Shown: positions 35,549-44,612 of the stretch, one piece after another
Numbering within the stretch: position 1 is the stretch's first letter
How the letters are laid out: each line of letters opens with the position of its first letter
Origin: an uncultured Verrucomicrobiota bacterium
Lineage (GTDB): Bacteria > Verrucomicrobiota > Verrucomicrobiia > Opitutales > Opitutaceae
DNA: 64,000 nt
Assembly (NCBI GenBank): GCA_903904685.1
Contig: CAIVDS010000045.1
Span: 1 to 64,000 of the forward strand
Direction of reading: 5' to 3'
Notes under the pieces: model-generated
Database searches by the model: none
Seen by the model: only the letters and a program-made list of their open reading frames with translations
Told to the model about the DNA's origin: nothing
Program-made: the position numbers and the translations under genes

Positions 35549-38500
35549 TTGGCCTCCTTCGAAGTTGTCTTGGCGGGCGCTGGAACCCAGATGGCGGTGA
35601 TATTTTTAAATTCCGCGTAGGTGCGCGGACCTCGGCTGAGGTCGGTCCGGGCATAACCGGTGTGGACGAAGAGCTGGTCGCGCCACTTGAGGACGGAGAG
35701 AACCTTCTCCTTCAGCTCGGGGCCGGCGAAGCGGGTGTCGGGCTCGCCGTCGGCGCGGCGCAGCACGAGCAGGCCTTTTTCCGTGGGGACGAGGAGTTGG
35801 GTTTGCGTGGCGATGGGCTGGCCGCTTACGCGGACGCCGAGCGAGCGTTTCCATTTGGTCGCGCCGTCGAGGCCGATGAAGGCGAGGCCGCCTTGTTCGC
35901 TGGCGAAGGCGATGCCGTCGGGAGCGACGACGGGAGCGGTCGAGATGTAGCCGCCGAGGGGTTGATTCCAGAGTTCCTTTCCGGTCACGGCATCAAAGGC
36001 GCGCATCGCGCCGGCTTCGTCACCGAGATAAACGCGGCCGTCGTGAACGGCAGGCGTGGAACGGGTGAGTTGCGCAACGGGTGCCTTCCAAAGGAGACGG
36101 CCGGACTCGGCATCGACCGCATAGAGAGTGCCATCCCAGGAAGGGACAAACACGCGGCCGTCGGCGAGCGCGGGCGCACCGCGGACTTTGTTTCCGGTTG
36201 CGAATTCCCAGATGAGGATGCCGCTGTCCACGTCCACCTTGTAGAGATGGTGATCATCGGAACCGAAGAAGACGTCGTCACCCTGCGGGGCGGGCGAGGA
36301 GTAGATGCGGCCGTCGGTCGCGAAGGACCAGAGGTAGGTGCCGTTGTCGGCCACGGCGTGAAGCTTGTAATCCGCCGAGCCGACGAGGAGGCGTCCACGA
36401 TGGCGGGCGGGCGTGGTCGTCGGCGTGACCGTGGCGAGCGTCCATACTGGACCGAGTTGGAGCCGATTGGCGCGAGGATCGGGTTTCTGGCCCCGCACGA
36501 CAGGCTCGGACGCGGGCGCATAGACGGAGCGGATCGCCCCATCGGGGTCGGCAAGCGAAAACATACCGTCGATCACTGTGGCGCCGGAGGCGAATGGAGG
36601 GAATGGGTTGATGCGGAAGCCGCTGCCAAAAGGGAGCCACGAGCCGGTGAGATCGGTTGGTAGTTTCGCGGGAACGCGCGCCGTGGTGCCCATCAGCATG
36701 GGGACGGCGTCGGGATCGGCCGCGGCGGCGTCGGCGGGTTTGCCGCCGTCGAGCGGCCCGTAGACCTCGATCTCGGTGATGGAATCGGTGTGGGCCGCGT
36801 AGTAGCTGGGAATGATCTTGAGTGCGTCGGTGTGCAGGGGTTGCGGGAAGTGCACCACGATAAAACGCCGTTTGTTCATGCGCACGAGGCCGACGGACTG
36901 CGGGGCTTTGATCTCCAGGTTGTCGGCGAGAATGCTGATCATCGGATAAACATTCTCGGGGGTCGCGTTGTTGAGGTAGATGACGAGGTGCGAGATGTAG
37001 GCGGGCTTGGTGAGGGTGACGGAGAACGCCATCGGGTCGGGGGCGTTGGTCCAGGTGTTGCCGACATCATCCAGTTTGCCGTTCTGGAGAAAGGCCGCCT
37101 CCTGCGTGTAGATCATCGCGGTCGAGGTGATGCCCTGGGCAAAGCCGGCGGTGCGGTTGCGCGTCATGAGGCGCTCGCGGAGCTGAGGGGGGATGCGCTC
37201 ATACTGCACGCGGATGTCCTTCACGTACGTTTGAACGACCGCCTGGAGCTCGGCGTTGGCGAGGAGATTGGCCGATGGGAAACGCACGGCGCGCAGGCTG
37301 GCGGCGTCCACATGCACGCGGCCTCCGGAGGCTTCGAAGCCGACCTCGATCGTCTTGGTGTCCGCCATGGTTTTGAGGGCGAGGCGACCGAAGGTCCACT
37401 CGCCGGGGCGAGCGGAATATTGCGAGCCGGTGAACGTCTGCTTCTCGCCTTCGAGCATGGTGCCGGCGGTGAGGCGTCCGTTGGCGTCGTCGGCGCGATA
37501 CCAGAACTCGAGCAGATAGGTCGCCGAGGGAATCACCCGGCCGGCGAGTCGTTGGGTGACAAGGTGGCCGGCGTCGAGTTGGAGCGAGAGCTTTCCGGTC
37601 TTGGCGGGAGCGGAGAGGATGACGGGGGGCTGGGCGGTCTCCCAGCCGGCGGAGGTCTCGAAGTCTCCGTTGGCGAGCTGCTCGATGCCCATGCGCAAGA
37701 CGCCCTTGTAGTCGTCGGGTCCGTCGCTGCCTGCGGGGAAAAATTCATCGGAGGAATCCGCGTCGCGCAGGCGGGCGGCCGCGAGGTAGGCGGGGTAGTC
37801 GCCGCCTGGAAGCTCGTGGTGTTCGCGCAGACGGGTCTGCCAGACCGGTTTTCCAGCGGCGTCGAGGCGGACGATGGCGCCGTTGTTGGCCCCAGCCACG
37901 AGTTCGTCGCCGTTGGGCGCGAGCACGGAGAAGAACGGCTGCTTGAAGTTCCAGAGCGTCCTGCCGGTGGCGAAGTCGATGGCGCGGATGAGGCCGTCGC
38001 GATCGCTGCGGTAGAAACGGGTTTGCGCATCGTTGAGCGCGTCAAGCTGAGGCAGCCAGACGGTGGAACCGACGAGGTTCCACCGGATTTGTCCGTCGGC
38101 GGAATAACGCGCGGCGGTCTTTGGCGTGGCGACGAGCCAGCCGCCATCCTTCAGCGCAAGGCGGCTGGAACCGGCGTCGGGCGTGTAGGCGCCGAGCGTG
38201 CCGTCGTCGCGCAGGGGCGCGCTCACGCCGGCGGTGCGGACACGCGGCGTGGCGGCATCGGGCGGCCAGACCACGCTCCATTGCTTGGGAGCGGTGTAGT
38301 TACCGGGATCCTCGTTGTTTTGGAGGAGAACCTTGCCGGTGCGGGCGTCGAGGACCTTGGGGGTGTGGCGCCAGAGGTAGTCCTTGGTGCCGGGTTTCAC
38401 GCCTGGGGTGGAGCCGGCGATGATCTCCTCGCTGTAAACGAGACGCCCGCCGTCCGGACTGAGGGCGAAGTTGCCCACATAAACGCTGGAGCCGAAGGAT

Positions 38501-41500
38501 GAGGCGACACTCTGCTCGGCCTCCTCGGGATAGGCGGCGATGGCTTCGGCCCGGTCGTGGAACCAGAGTTTTTTGCCGTCGAAATCGAGCGCCATCAGGC
38601 CGGTGAGGCCGCGTACGACGATCTCTCGAAGCTGGGTGTTGACGACGATCTGCAGCTCGGTGTTTTCCGCACCCTCAAGGTTGGGCAGTCCGTAGGATTC
38701 GTGGAACCGGGGGCGCTCGGTGGAGGCGAGTTTTTTGGCGACGGTGCCGTCCTGTCCGTTGACGAGGAAGAGAAAGAAGCCCTGACCGGTGGCGGCGACG
38801 ATGCGTTTGCCGCCATCGATCCAGCGGGTGAAATAAACGTTATGCTCGGGCAGGAACTGCTTCCAGAGGAGCTTACCTTCGGCTGAGAAACAGAACAGAT
38901 TGTGGCCGAAGCCGAAGGTGCCGATGACGATGCGGCCGGTGGCGGGATCGACATCGAGGGAACGCACGCGGTCCTCGGCGCTGAGGGCGTCGCGGAGAGA
39001 CGCGGGTTCTTTGCCTGCGGTGGTCACTGCCGGAGGAGTTGCCGGCGCCTGATAGTTTGCGCGGGCGAGGGAGCGTGTTTCCGCAGGGCCGGCGATGTCG
39101 GGAAACGCGGCGATGCCGGCCGCGAGACCGGAGTCGTCATTGGCAAGAATCGTGACGGTGTCGTGGGTCGTCGAAAAGGCCCGGCGGGTCCAGCCGATCA
39201 CGGCTTTTCCGGAGGCGGGGAAGTTGGAGGAGATGACCTCGGGCAACACATCGCGGCGGGCGAGGGCCTCGATCAGGCGGTTTTCGTAGCGGCGGCCGAG
39301 GAGGATGAGCGGAGCGTCAACGAAGATGCCGGGATCGACAAGATCGCCGCGCCAGAGGCGGCCGCCGTCGAGCACGGGGATTTCGCCCCAGTCGTTGGGG
39401 ATGCGCACGACGTCGGAGACGGCGGCGATGGTCACGGCGCGACCGCGGGCCTTGAGGGCTGCGGCGAGCTTCTCCGCGTGGGGGCGGGTCCACGGTTGCT
39501 CGGCATCGAGGGCGATCACGATGCCCGGGGAATCCTTGGCGGACGCGTCGCCGGTGATAAATTTATGAATACGGTCGGCGTCGTGAATCCACACGGGACG
39601 GTTGTCCAGTTTACCGGCGACGGCGGCGGAAACCGGCGGGGTGACGTCGATCTTCGCCTCGGAGACGGCGCCGCTGATGAGTTCGCGCACGCGGAGCTTC
39701 CAGGCGCCTGAGGCGAGGTTGACGGGGACGCGCCAGGCCATTTCGAACGCTGGTTTGGCGGAGCGGAAGACGTGGAGCTGTTCCTTGCCGGCGGCGTCGA
39801 GCAGGGTGATTTCGAGCGGGAAGGCGGCGTCGATGGTCTCGCCGCCGGCATTGGCGACCGAGGCGCGGAAGCTCAGATCGGTGCCGGCAGCGAGCCGGTC
39901 GGCGACCTTGAGCGCGACTTTGTCGATGGCGGAGGGCAGGAAGGCGAAGACTTTGCCGGGAATGGAACGCATGTCGGCGTCGAGCGTCATCCAGTCGCCG
40001 TCGGTCTTCACGTCGACGCGGTGCATCTCAAGCACGTCGTAGGCGAAGGCGGGGCGAATGGGAAAGCGGAGCGGCGCGATCGAGGGGGCTTGGTAAATGG
40101 TCTTGTTCAAGCCGGTGAAGCCGGTGGGCGCCCAGTTGGGAATGACCATGTATTCGCCCTGGCCGCAGCGCAGCCAGTCGGGGCCGACGATCAGGTTGTG
40201 AATGGCGGCCGGCTTGGTCTTTTTGGCCAGGAATTCCCGGAGGAGCTTGGTGGTCTCCTCGGTGCGGTCCCAGACCATGGAGGTTTCGAAGTCCACGTAG
40301 CGGGGAAAGGCGCCGCCGAGCTTGTCGTCGTATTCGTCGAGATCGGAGTCGAGGCGAACGATGCCCTCGATGGGCAGCTTGCTGGAACGCTCGACGACAA
40401 CGGTCTTGCCGGTGGCGACCAGACGCTTGAGGGCGGTGAGGATTTCGGGCGAGGCCTCGTCTTCGTAGTAATAGCCGGGGGCGAAGATCACATCATAGTC
40501 GAGCCCCTTGCCCTCTCGGATGTGGCGGTCGTAAAGGAAGTCGGCGGGAAAGCCGGCGCGGATGCACGAGACCCACAAACCCTCGGCGGTGAGGCTGAGG
40601 CGGTTGGGTTTTCGTTCGGCGAGGTAGTCGGACTCGCGCGAGTAGAAGACGGCGACCTTGCGGTAGCCGCGATTAAGCGAGGTGAAGAAGTCGCCGTAGG
40701 GAGTGAGGAGCCGATCCGCGATGTCGCGGACGGTTTCCCGGTTATCGAGCGGGTCGGGGTTCTCTGGGGTGACGTCGATGGTGAAGAAGCTGAGGCCGTC
40801 GAGTTTTTGCGAGAGGCCGAAGAGCGTCTGGCGGAGGAGGTGTCCGCCGAATAGTCCGCTGGCGCCGAAATTGTGGATCTGAGTCCAGACGGGCAGGTCG
40901 TCGCGAAACCGCATAATGTTGGCAAGCATCGGAGCGAAGACCGGACGGTCACCGTAACCACCGTCCTTATACATGACGGTGGCGGCGAAATCCAAATGGG
41001 CGAAGACCTGCTCGGGGATGCCCATGCCGGCGATGTTGCCGCCGTTGGAGCCCATGGCGCGGTATTGCGTCCAGTTTTTCGAGCCGGGGGCGGCCTCCTT
41101 CACGGCGGCGCTCATGCGGGTCGTGAACTGTTCCCAGTCGGAGTCGCGGAGGGCAGGCCAGGTGCGGAATTTGGCGAGATCCTCGTAGTTGCGCTGACTA
41201 GCGGGGCGGCCGATGAAGCGGTCGAGGGCCTTGGTGGCGTCGGAACTGGTCATGCCGGGGAATTGGGCGCGGTAGCGCAGTTCCTGCGCGTTGAAGAAGG
41301 CGGCGACGACGGAACGGGGCGCGCCGTTGTCGCTGGACTCGTAAACCTCGTCGTAAAGGCACACGCCGCGGAAGGCGGGGCTATGGCGCAGCGCGGCAGC
41401 CTCGAGGCTGGAGAAACGTTCGCAGGCGTCGAGGATGTGCGGATCGCGCGGCAGCATCGAGTCGTTGTAGGTGAAAAGATTTTCGTAGAACGCCAAGTTC

Positions 41501-43788
41501 CGGCGGACGGCGGCGTTGAGCACGCGGTCGCGGCCGCTGGGCTGATAATAGGTTTCCCACGGGCCGAGCTCGGGGCGCTCGCGCACGACCTGCTCGAGGT
41601 CGAGGTTGTGCCGATGAACACGGCTGATGTCGTAGCTCATTCCCATGAATGTGTTGTAGCCCATGGCGGTGATCTCGGAGACAAGGGTCTCCGCGCCCTC
41701 GCCGCTCTTGATGATGCCGCCGTAACTGAAGGACGAATGGCTGCCGCCGAGGACGTTGTATTTGCCGTTGAGGAGCGTGGTGAAATGCGTGCGCGGTTCC
41801 GGTTCGACGAGTTCGATCGCAAGCGGGGCGGCGGAGCGTGTGCCGATCTTTGCCTCGACGCGATAGCGACCGGCTGCGAGCGAGAGGGATTGCGCGCCAT
41901 CGAGCTGCACGATCAGCGTCTGCCGCTTTTCGACGGCGGCGGATTTCTCGCGCAACAGCGGCAGGCGCGTGCCGGTCTCGTCCACGAGGTCCACCTCGAC
42001 GGGCGCGCCGTCGGCGCGCGGTTCCCGGGTGAGCAGCGTGAGGCCGAGCCAGAACGTTTCGCCGCGATAAAAGGCATTGCGTCCGCGGGGCGTGAAGAGA
42101 CCTAGCCCCGCGGGTTGCGGGATGGCGATGGACACCCATTGCTCGGCAAAGAGCGGTTTGCCGTTTGAGTCGGCCGGGCGCACGCCGAGGCGGAGGCGGT
42201 AGACGCCGGTGGAAGCGGCGGACGGAAGCGTGAAGCTGACCGCGCCATCGGCGCCTGGCTTGATCGCGAGGGCAATCCAGTCGCTGCCGCCGTAAGGCTG
42301 GAGTTCGGCAAACGGCGTGGCGTTGGCCAGAGGGTTAAGGAGCGACTGGGTTTCCACGGCGCTGGCGGCTTCATCGGCGGCGGCCTCTGTTTTATCGGCG
42401 AGGGCGGAGGCGGTCGCGACGCGGTCTTTCGCCTCGGCGAGAAGCTTGATGGAAGCGGCGAGTTTTTCGCGGGCGGCGGCCAGATTTTGTTTTGCCGCGG
42501 CTGGAGTCTCGCCGTCCGGATCGGTCGTTCCGGGTGTGGCCGACGGAGAAGAGGGGGCATCCTTTTGGGCGTCGGCTTCGGCGGTCTTGGCGGCCTGCCA
42601 TGCTTTTTCGGCATCGTCGGACGTCTTTTGGGCGGTCTGCAGGTCGCGCCTGGCGATCGAGGCGGCGCGGCGTGTCTGGGTGGCGGCACGGTTGGCCGTG
42701 AAGGCGGGCGTTGCATCGATGGCGCGGATGCGCCCGGTGGCGGTCCCGCCCGGGACGAAGTGCCGGGTGGCCAGCTCGGCGACGAGGGCGCGCTGCGCGC
42801 CGACGGACGCATCCGGGATGTCCACACGGAAAGATTTATAGGGCAACGGGGCGGCGGAGAGCGCCAGCGCCGGACCGGGTTTGGTAACGAGAAACTCGAA
42901 GGGCTCGCGGCGGGGATACAGCAGGAGCTGGCGGATGGAGCCTTGGTCGTGATCGCCCCATGTGTATTGATTGATACCGGTGACGATGGCGCGGCTGCCG
43001 ACATCGCCGACAAAGGGGAAGCCGTGGAGCGGAATCTCGATGAGATTTTTGTCCACATGGAGGCCCTCGATTCCCTGTCCGCCGCCCGCGCCGGCGGCGA
43101 CGCCGCCGGCGCTGAGGTGAAACGTGAGTCCGACGGGATGGACGAGGTAGCCCTTGCCCTCGGTATTGGCGGGCAGCCAGAGGGTGAGCGGCGCGAATTC
43201 CTCAAAAATTGGCAGCAGTTCGCGCACGCCATCCTTGCCGGGCGCATCGGCATTGGCGGCGTCGCGCAACGTGAGGTTAGGCAGCGGCGTGGTGCGCATC
43301 GTCATGGGCAGGTCGGACTCGTCGGGATTGGCGAGGTAGGCGCGCAGGGTGACGGGGTAGCACTTCAGCTTGAGCACGCCACCGTCGACGATGAGCTCGG
43401 GGTCCGAGGTGGTGACGGCACCGCCGGCGTCGACGGCGAAGGCGTGGTTGCCGGGCCAGATCACATGTGCGCCGGGCTTGAGGTCGGGGCGCGCGACGGG
43501 CAGGCGGTCGATGTATTTGCCTTGGTAATACCGTTCAAAAACAGGGGCGTCGTCCACGAGGATGTTGCGGCCCCAGCCGGTGTAATCGATGCCAACCTGC
43601 CGCATTTCGACGCCATGCGAGGTCGAGACGGGGTTTAGGATGGGGCGCTGCTTCTCCAGTTTGTCCACCGTGAGGCCAGTCTGGTCGTAGGGCACGAGAC
43701 GTATCTCGACCGGCACGGCACAGGAGAGGACGGGAAGTGCCAGCGCCAGCAGGAACAGGGGGAGAAGGCGGGGGGCGGACGGTGTCAT
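35545..43788 (-). CDS. Giant (2747 aa) secreted multidomain protein
   Basis: A very large exported protein; the signal LPLFLLALALPVLSCA ends in a borderline lipobox. Domain order: beta-rich N-terminus with extended sugar-binding-like segments; an Ala-rich coiled coil (about 356-483); a glycoside-hydrolase-like barrel (about 660-1040; GVCLYDEVYESSDNG near 811); a GATase-like domain as in GH42 (about 1046-1143; VAVFYSRESDYLAER, YDVIFAPGYYYEDE); a further beta region; a first PQQ/BamB-type propeller (about 1600-1985; GRIVIGTFGFGHNLFCFSAE); a CBM-like sandwich (about 2033-2160); a discoidin-like domain (about 2230-2350); and a second PQQ propeller (about 2466-2712; GSDDHHLYKVDVDSGILIWE). It starts 1 nt after the DUF4159 stop. 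Function not established. Confidence 0.8.
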   Translation of the reverse strand: MTPSAPRLLPLFLLALALPVLSCAVPVEIRLVPYDQTGLTVDKLEKQRPILNPVSTSHGVEMRQVGIDYTGWGRNILVDDAPVFERYYQGKYIDRLPVARPDLKPGAHVIWPGNHAFAVDAGGAVTTSDPELIVDGGVLKLKCYPVTLRAYLANPDESDLPMTMRTTPLPNLTLRDAANADAPGKDGVRELLPIFEEFAPLTLWLPANTEGKGYLVHPVGLTFHLSAGGVAAGAGGGQGIEGLHVDKNLIEIPLHGFPFVGDVGSRAIVTGINQYTWGDHDQGSIRQLLLYPRREPFEFLVTKPGPALALSAAPLPYKSFRVDIPDASVGAQRALVAELATRHFVPGGTATGRIRAIDATPAFTANRAATQTRRAASIARRDLQTAQKTSDDAEKAWQAAKTAEADAQKDAPSSPSATPGTTDPDGETPAAAKQNLAAAREKLAASIKLLAEAKDRVATASALADKTEAAADEAASAVETQSLLNPLANATPFAELQPYGGSDWIALAIKPGADGAVSFTLPSAASTGVYRLRLGVRPADSNGKPLFAEQWVSIAIPQPAGLGLFTPRGRNAFYRGETFWLGLTLLTREPRADGAPVEVDLVDETGTRLPLLREKSAAVEKRQTLIVQLDGAQSLSLAAGRYRVEAKIGTRSAAPLAIELVEPEPRTHFTTLLNGKYNVLGGSHSSFSYGGIIKSGEGAETLVSEITAMGYNTFMGMSYDISRVHRHNLDLEQVVRERPELGPWETYYQPSGRDRVLNAAVRRNLAFYENLFTYNDSMLPRDPHILDACERFSSLEAAALRHSPAFRGVCLYDEVYESSDNGAPRSVVAAFFNAQELRYRAQFPGMTSSDATKALDRFIGRPASQRNYEDLAKFRTWPALRDSDWEQFTTRMSAAVKEAAPGSKNWTQYRAMGSNGGNIAGMGIPEQVFAHLDFAATVMYKDGGYGDRPVFAPMLANIMRFRDDLPVWTQIHNFGASGLFGGHLLRQTLFGLSQKLDGLSFFTIDVTPENPDPLDNRETVRDIADRLLTPYGDFFTSLNRGYRKVAVFYSRESDYLAERKPNRLSLTAEGLWVSCIRAGFPADFLYDRHIREGKGLDYDVIFAPGYYYEDEASPEILTALKRLVATGKTVVVERSSKLPIEGIVRLDSDLDEYDDKLGGAFPRYVDFETSMVWDRTEETTKLLREFLAKKTKPAAIHNLIVGPDWLRCGQGEYMVIPNWAPTGFTGLNKTIYQAPSIAPLRFPIRPAFAYDVLEMHRVDVKTDGDWMTLDADMRSIPGKVFAFLPSAIDKVALKVADRLAAGTDLSFRASVANAGGETIDAAFPLEITLLDAAGKEQLHVFRSAKPAFEMAWRVPVNLASGAWKLRVRELISGAVSEAKIDVTPPVSAAVAGKLDNRPVWIHDADRIHKFITGDASAKDSPGIVIALDAEQPWTRPHAEKLAAALKARGRAVTIAAVSDVVRIPNDWGEIPVLDGGRLWRGDLVDPGIFVDAPLILLGRRYENRLIEALARRDVLPEVISSNFPASGKAVIGWTRRAFSTTHDTVTILANDDSGLAAGIAAFPDIAGPAETRSLARANYQAPATPPAVTTAGKEPASLRDALSAEDRVRSLDVDPATGRIVIGTFGFGHNLFCFSAEGKLLWKQFLPEHNVYFTRWIDGGKRIVAATGQGFFLFLVNGQDGTVAKKLASTERPRFHESYGLPNLEGAENTELQIVVNTQLREIVVRGLTGLMALDFDGKKLWFHDRAEAIAAYPEEAEQSVASSFGSSVYVGNFALSPDGGRLVYSEEIIAGSTPGVKPGTKDYLWRHTPKVLDARTGKVLLQNNEDPGNYTAPKQWSVVWPPDAATPRVRTAGVSAPLRDDGTLGAYTPDAGSSRLALKDGGWLVATPKTAARYSADGQIRWNLVGSTVWLPQLDALNDAQTRFYRSDRDGLIRAIDFATGRTLWNFKQPFFSVLAPNGDELVAGANNGAIVRLDAAGKPVWQTRLREHHELPGGDYPAYLAAARLRDADSSDEFFPAGSDGPDDYKGVLRMGIEQLANGDFETSAGWETAQPPVILSAPAKTGKLSLQLDAGHLVTQRLAGRVIPSATYLLEFWYRADDANGRLTAGTMLEGEKQTFTGSQYSARPGEWTFGRLALKTMADTKTIEVGFEASGGRVHVDAASLRAVRFPSANLLANAELQAVVQTYVKDIRVQYERIPPQLRERLMTRNRTAGFAQGITSTAMIYTQEAAFLQNGKLDDVGNTWTNAPDPMAFSVTLTKPAYISHLVIYLNNATPENVYPMISILADNLEIKAPQSVGLVRMNKRRFIVVHFPQPLHTDALKIIPSYYAAHTDSITEIEVYGPLDGGKPADAAAADPDAVPMLMGTTARVPAKLPTDLTGSWLPFGSGFRINPFPPFASGATVIDGMFSLADPDGAIRSVYAPASEPVVRGQKPDPRANRLQLGPVWTLATVTPTTTPARHRGRLLVGSADYKLHAVADNGTYLWSFATDGRIYSSPAPQGDDVFFGSDDHHLYKVDVDSGILIWEFATGNKVRGAPALADGRVFVPSWDGTLYAVDAESGRLLWKAPVAQLTRSTPAVHDGRVYLGDEAGAMRAFDAVTGKELWNQPLGGYISTAPVVAPDGIAFASEQGGLAFIGLDGATKWKRSLGVRVSGQPIATQTQLLVPTEKGLLVLRRADGEPDTRFAGPELKEKVLSVLKWRDQLFVHTGYARTDLSRGPRTYAEFKNITAIWVPAPAKTTSKEAK

Positions 43789-43789
43789 T

Positions 43790-44611
43790 TCAATGAGTAT
43801 AAACAAACATGAGCAGGTTGGTCGCCCATTGATACATGATCTCGCGCTGGCGGTTGTCGCCACCGTGGCCGATGCCTTCGCCGATGGGGTTAGAGGCGCT
43901 GGGGGGGGAGCTGATTTCCCAGCCGCAGCCGTCGTCGTTGGGGCTGAAGAAAACGGCGGGGCGGCCTTCGCTCAGGTAGTATTGCCAAGTGCGGTTTTCA
44001 AAATCAGCTTCTCCAGGCCAGGGGGTTTCGTAAATCATCTTGAAGGTGTCGCTGACGACAGGGTCCTCCTTGAGGAGAAGGCACGGCTCGCTGCCGGGGA
44101 TCATCTTGCCGACCTCGGGACGGACGGTCTCCGTGAAACCACTGCCGCGCAGGTAGCAATCGTCGAGGATCAGCGTGCCGCCGCGCTCGATCCAGCGGAC
44201 GAGGTTGTCGGTTTCCTTTTCGTTGAAGCTCCAGCGGGTGTGCGAAGTGAGGTAAATGACGGTGTGCTCAAACAGTTCGTCGGTGGAGACGTCGAGTCCG
44301 GCGGGGCCGTTGTAGGTGGGCAGATCGGTGCGCTTGCCGACTTGGTAGAGCATGTAGGGGATCGCGGTGGGGTCGGTGTTCCAGTCCACGCCGGGCATGG
44401 CGGGCTTGATGCCGCGCACGCAGATCTTGTTGCGGGCATCCTTGTCGCCGGAGGCGCCGCGGGTGCGGGCTTCGTCGGAGGAGACCTCGGTGCTGTTCAT
44501 CTGCCGGGCGCGTTCGGCCCAGGAGGTTTGGGCGTTGGTGGAGGTGGCGAGCAGGACAAACGCCAGTGCGAGCAGGCAGACGGCGGGGTTCATCGCAGGG
44601 TGCGGTTTCAT
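43790..44611 (-). CDS. DUF4159 domain protein
   Basis: A 273-residue exported protein. After the signal (VCLLALAFVLLATSTNAQTS) the DUF4159 domain is recognisable: IPYMLYQVGKRTDLPTYNGP, TVIYLTSHTRWSFNEKETDN, LVRWIERGGTLILDDCYLRG and YLSEGRPAVFFSPNDDGCGW, ending in YQWATNLLMFVY. The domain has a GATase-like/Rossmann core and is typically found in MoxR/DUF58/vWA loci. It starts 1 nt after the DUF4175-like stop, with a GGAGGA ribosome-binding site about 10 bp upstream that lies inside the upstream gene's end. It leads directly into the giant gene. Confidence 0.88.
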   Translation of the reverse strand: MKPHPAMNPAVCLLALAFVLLATSTNAQTSWAERARQMNSTEVSSDEARTRGASGDKDARNKICVRGIKPAMPGVDWNTDPTAIPYMLYQVGKRTDLPTYNGPAGLDVSTDELFEHTVIYLTSHTRWSFNEKETDNLVRWIERGGTLILDDCYLRGSGFTETVRPEVGKMIPGSEPCLLLKEDPVVSDTFKMIYETPWPGEADFENRTWQYYLSEGRPAVFFSPNDDGCGWEISSPPSASNPIGEGIGHGGDNRQREIMYQWATNLLMFVYTH

Positions 44612-44612
44612 G

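Noticed and set aside
36790..38502. Long plus-strand open frame opposite the 2747-residue gene
   Set aside because: Same shadow pattern; no recognisable motif and no ribosome-binding site.
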